Shown here: positions 61,500 through 64,000 of the stretch, piece by piece
Layout of the letters: the number at the start of each line of letters is the position of its first letter
How positions within the stretch are numbered: position 1 is the first letter of the stretch
From: Plantago ovata
Taxonomy: Eukaryota > Streptophyta > Magnoliopsida > Lamiales > Plantaginaceae
Assembly (NCBI GenBank): GCA_028274465.1
Contig: CM051457.1
Location: 73,816,496 to 73,880,495 of the forward strand
Reading direction: 5' to 3'
Length of the DNA stretch: 64,000 nucleotides
Made by a program: the position numbers and the translations under genes
The notes under the pieces: model-generated
What the model was told of the DNA's origin: nothing
Databases searched by the model: none
What the model saw: only the letters and a program-made list of their open reading frames with translations

Positions 61500-64000
61500 A
61501 TTCGCAGCTGTGCTATAACGAATATACCAACAAAGCTCTGTCTCGTCAAGAAGTTTAATGTGTTTTGCTTAGCTTCATTTACGTTTAAAAACTTACTTTT
61601 ATTTTGGACATGTACCATTGATGGATATTGTATCGTTTGTTTGCATTTTGAACTTCGTTACTTCTAGTTTGTTTGTTAATCTAGTTTGATTTTTATCAAG
61701 TTTCAAAATTATTAACCACCCGCCTTTTGCCCATCATCCGCCCGCGCATTTTTGTAACCCACTCACGACGGTTTGAGTGTTTTTCTCACCCGCCGCGGTT
61801 TGTAAATAAATTCACCCGCATACGGTGGGTCGGCTTAGTTTTTGTTATAAACACGCCTACACCCGCCCACGCTCACCCCTACACGTAACGGTGATTAACA
61901 TATCACCCATATAACAATAACTAACATACCACTCATGTTGTCCTAATACAAACTAACCAAGTGACGACTAATGTATCACCCAATTATAATGGCTAACATG
62001 TTGGTCATACGGATCACGTGCGTGGTAACTGATGATGTCAATATATGTCTAGAGCATTCCAGTACAAATTAAGATGGGCTACAACGGCCTAAAAGATTAC
62101 AATAAACTACGAAGAAGTGTCAAGGACTTGAGACTAAGAGGAAAGTATACAACATGCTGGATCTCATAAGTAATAAGACTATGCTTAAGCCACAATGACA
62201 AAAGCTCCGAAGGAGTGTCCCGAAGTAAAGATAGCTACAGAGGCTGACAATTATGTGTCTTGGCACCCGCAGGGCTTCCAAGGTCATTTTCGTTGTTATG
62301 AATCCCTAATTACATTACGAAGATTCGAGGATAACATTGATCTTTAAATATCAAATTTTATGTGTCCAAGTGTTAAAGCGAGCAGAACAACTTGGGACGC
62401 TCTGCGGGTTCCCAGACAACTAGTCTTGGCACCCACATGGCGTCCCAATTCATTTTTCGTGTTATTAGTCCCGAATTACATATATGGTATATGTAGTTGT
62501 ATCATAATTTATCCTTTAAATTTCATTTACATGTATCCTCACTCAAAACCTTAGGATAAGTAAGTGCAACTCACAATCTACAAAACGGCGGTACACCCAC
62601 GTACGATCCAAATTCATTTTAAACTATCATGTTTTCAACATACCATGTCACTTGCACAATCCCAAATCTAATAGTAACACTTATGGAATCTTGATTATAT
62701 AGGCAATGCCCCAAAACTAACAAAATCTATGGACCTTATTAGCTTGCTTAGTTCATTCAAACTAACCGAAACTATTTCAACTTACTCAATTGCCCTAAAA
62801 TCATTAGTTTAAAGCGACCATTAGCCTAAACTCAAACCACCCTAAATTTCATAAGATATTCAAATTTTCGAATCAACAACAATATCAACTAAATACGAGT
62901 AGTTTCAGAGTATCGGTCATTATATCAACTGCAATCATCAAAGGAAGCTATTTTATTGATATTTGCAAAAATTAAAAATTCCCAAAAGTTAGGTTTAAAT
63001 TACCTCTGATTTGATTGAGTAAACTTAGATGAAGACAGGGAAGATGAGAGCTACGCCATCGCAACTAGGATGCCAAAAATTAATTATCATCTAGCTGACC
63101 ACCTCTTAGATGTTGAAATTATGACCACCGTTTTTTAATAAGAAATAAATACAAGTTAAATAACTTTAATTACATTCACATCCACGAATTTGACTTTTGA
63201 CAAATTAATTCGTGAAAATTATCTTTTTTCCCATGTGAGAAAATCATATTTTGTATGAACCAAACAACTTCAATTCCTATTTATTATATATTGGCCCCCA
63301 ATATTTTCTATCTTACAAAATTGGCACACAATAATTTACAATTATGTCACATATATTATCTAGATATCAAATTGGCCTACAGATAATTGGTTGTTGTAAA
63401 TTATCCCGGAGGTCTGTTCTGGTTTTGAATTGTATTGTAAACTTTTCGAGCATCTCTTATGCTCTCTCATTAATAATTTTTTTTTGCTGTTTCCATAAAA
63501 AAAAATGGCCTACAAATATATTGTATATCAAACCCCAACAAAATTAATATTTCAAAAATTTCCAAACTTATTTTAAAAAAATCAATTTCTTTTTTTTCCT
63601 CCTATCTTCTTCTTCAAAACGCCAGTACCGGAGCCCACCTCTGACTGGAGGAGAAACTCCGCTCAAGGAGCGAGATCGGGATCTTGCAGTCTCTAATCGA
63701 AACTGCAGCTCCGCCATTAGATTCTAGTACCGGATTTTGAAAGAAAGAAGAAGAGAAGGAAAAAAGAAGGAAAAGAAAAAGGAAAAGAGAAAAAGATGAA
63801 AGGGAAAACCTTTTGAGGCAGAGGTTGAGGGTTCGAGTCCCACACCATTCCACGTAAATGTAAGAAAAAAGAAGGTAAAAGAAATGGAAAAGAGATGTTT
63901 CCAATTAAAAAGAAAAATTAAAATTAGGTTAGGCCTTGTTTGGCTTCAAGAGAGGGAAAAAATTTCAAAAATTTGGTCAACTGTTTTGTACGAAAATGAA
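61500..64000. other. AT-rich intergenic DNA, no gene recognised
   Basis: Short frames only. A diverged direct repeat CTTGGCACCC...GGCGTCCCAA occurs at about 62259-62290 and 62425-62450. A purine-rich tract lies at about 63735-63800. GGTTCGAGTCC at 63830-63840 matches a tRNA/SINE B box, but no A box or tRNA fold accompanies it. Confidence 0.5.

Noticed and set aside
63830..63840. GGTTCGAGTCC as a tRNA gene or SINE
   Set aside because: Matches a B box, but there is no A box at the right distance and no cloverleaf; too little for a call.
63614..63904. Minus-strand 96-codon ORF with Phe/Leu/Ser runs
   Set aside because: It translates a purine-rich tract read in reverse; hydrophobic runs follow from base composition.

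Overview
The window reads as repeat-rich DNA from a flowering plant, probably a eudicot. It holds LTR retrotransposons, a CACTA transposon, a Helitron carrying pieces of intron-containing plant genes, AT-rich intergenic DNA, and one small BED-type zinc-finger gene. No prokaryotic gene organisation is present. Two runs of exactly 100 N (3051-3150 and 32213-32312) are scaffold gaps, so the sequence consists of three contigs (A 1-3050, B 3151-32212, C 32313-64000).

Contigs A/B: a decayed Ty1/copia element (978-7016, + strand) sits in one unit of a roughly 230-bp tandem repeat and itself carries a TG...CA insertion that spans the first gap. Next is a non-autonomous Helitron (7477-15457, minus strand) with canonical ends. 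It holds same-strand fragments of at least six unrelated genes: ERO1, an auxin response factor, a B-type CDK, PWP2, fatty acyl-CoA reductase and a ubiquitin-conjugating E2. The PWP2 and reductase pieces are fused in one exon. A CACTA element begins at 15979 with palindromic subterminal repeats and the start of a TNP2 transposase. It is interrupted at 18187 by a large SIRE-like copia element.

The SIRE-like element is the most unusual system here. It has ~1.65-kb LTRs, a coiled-coil Gag and a pol. After pol comes an array of eight hairpins sharing a seven-base loop (about ACRGGNA), then a promoter-like block (dyad plus TATA box), then a huge third ORF region (~1,700 codons) containing intron-like in-frame segments. 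The 8-mer TTGCTGAA recurs throughout the element. The element appears twice, 24278-32212 and 32313-~40251, on either side of the second gap. Indels cluster towards the gap and the nesting of elements does not close, so I think the two contigs are wrongly or incompletely joined. A ~2.2-kb piece of a different retrotransposon follows both long LTR copies. In contig B it lies between a full LTR and a partial LTR, as expected from read-through transcription and template switching during reverse transcription.

Contig C right of the SIRE-like element: a Gag-protease-only LTR retrotransposon (minus strand, 44224-51636) is nested in a minus-strand copia element (51637 to ~56182). A third complete-looking copia insertion (56311-61009, TSD TATAG, no gag) lies in what looks like the 5'-leader intron of the BED zinc-finger gene (coding 61074-61499). 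From 61500 to the end I see no gene.
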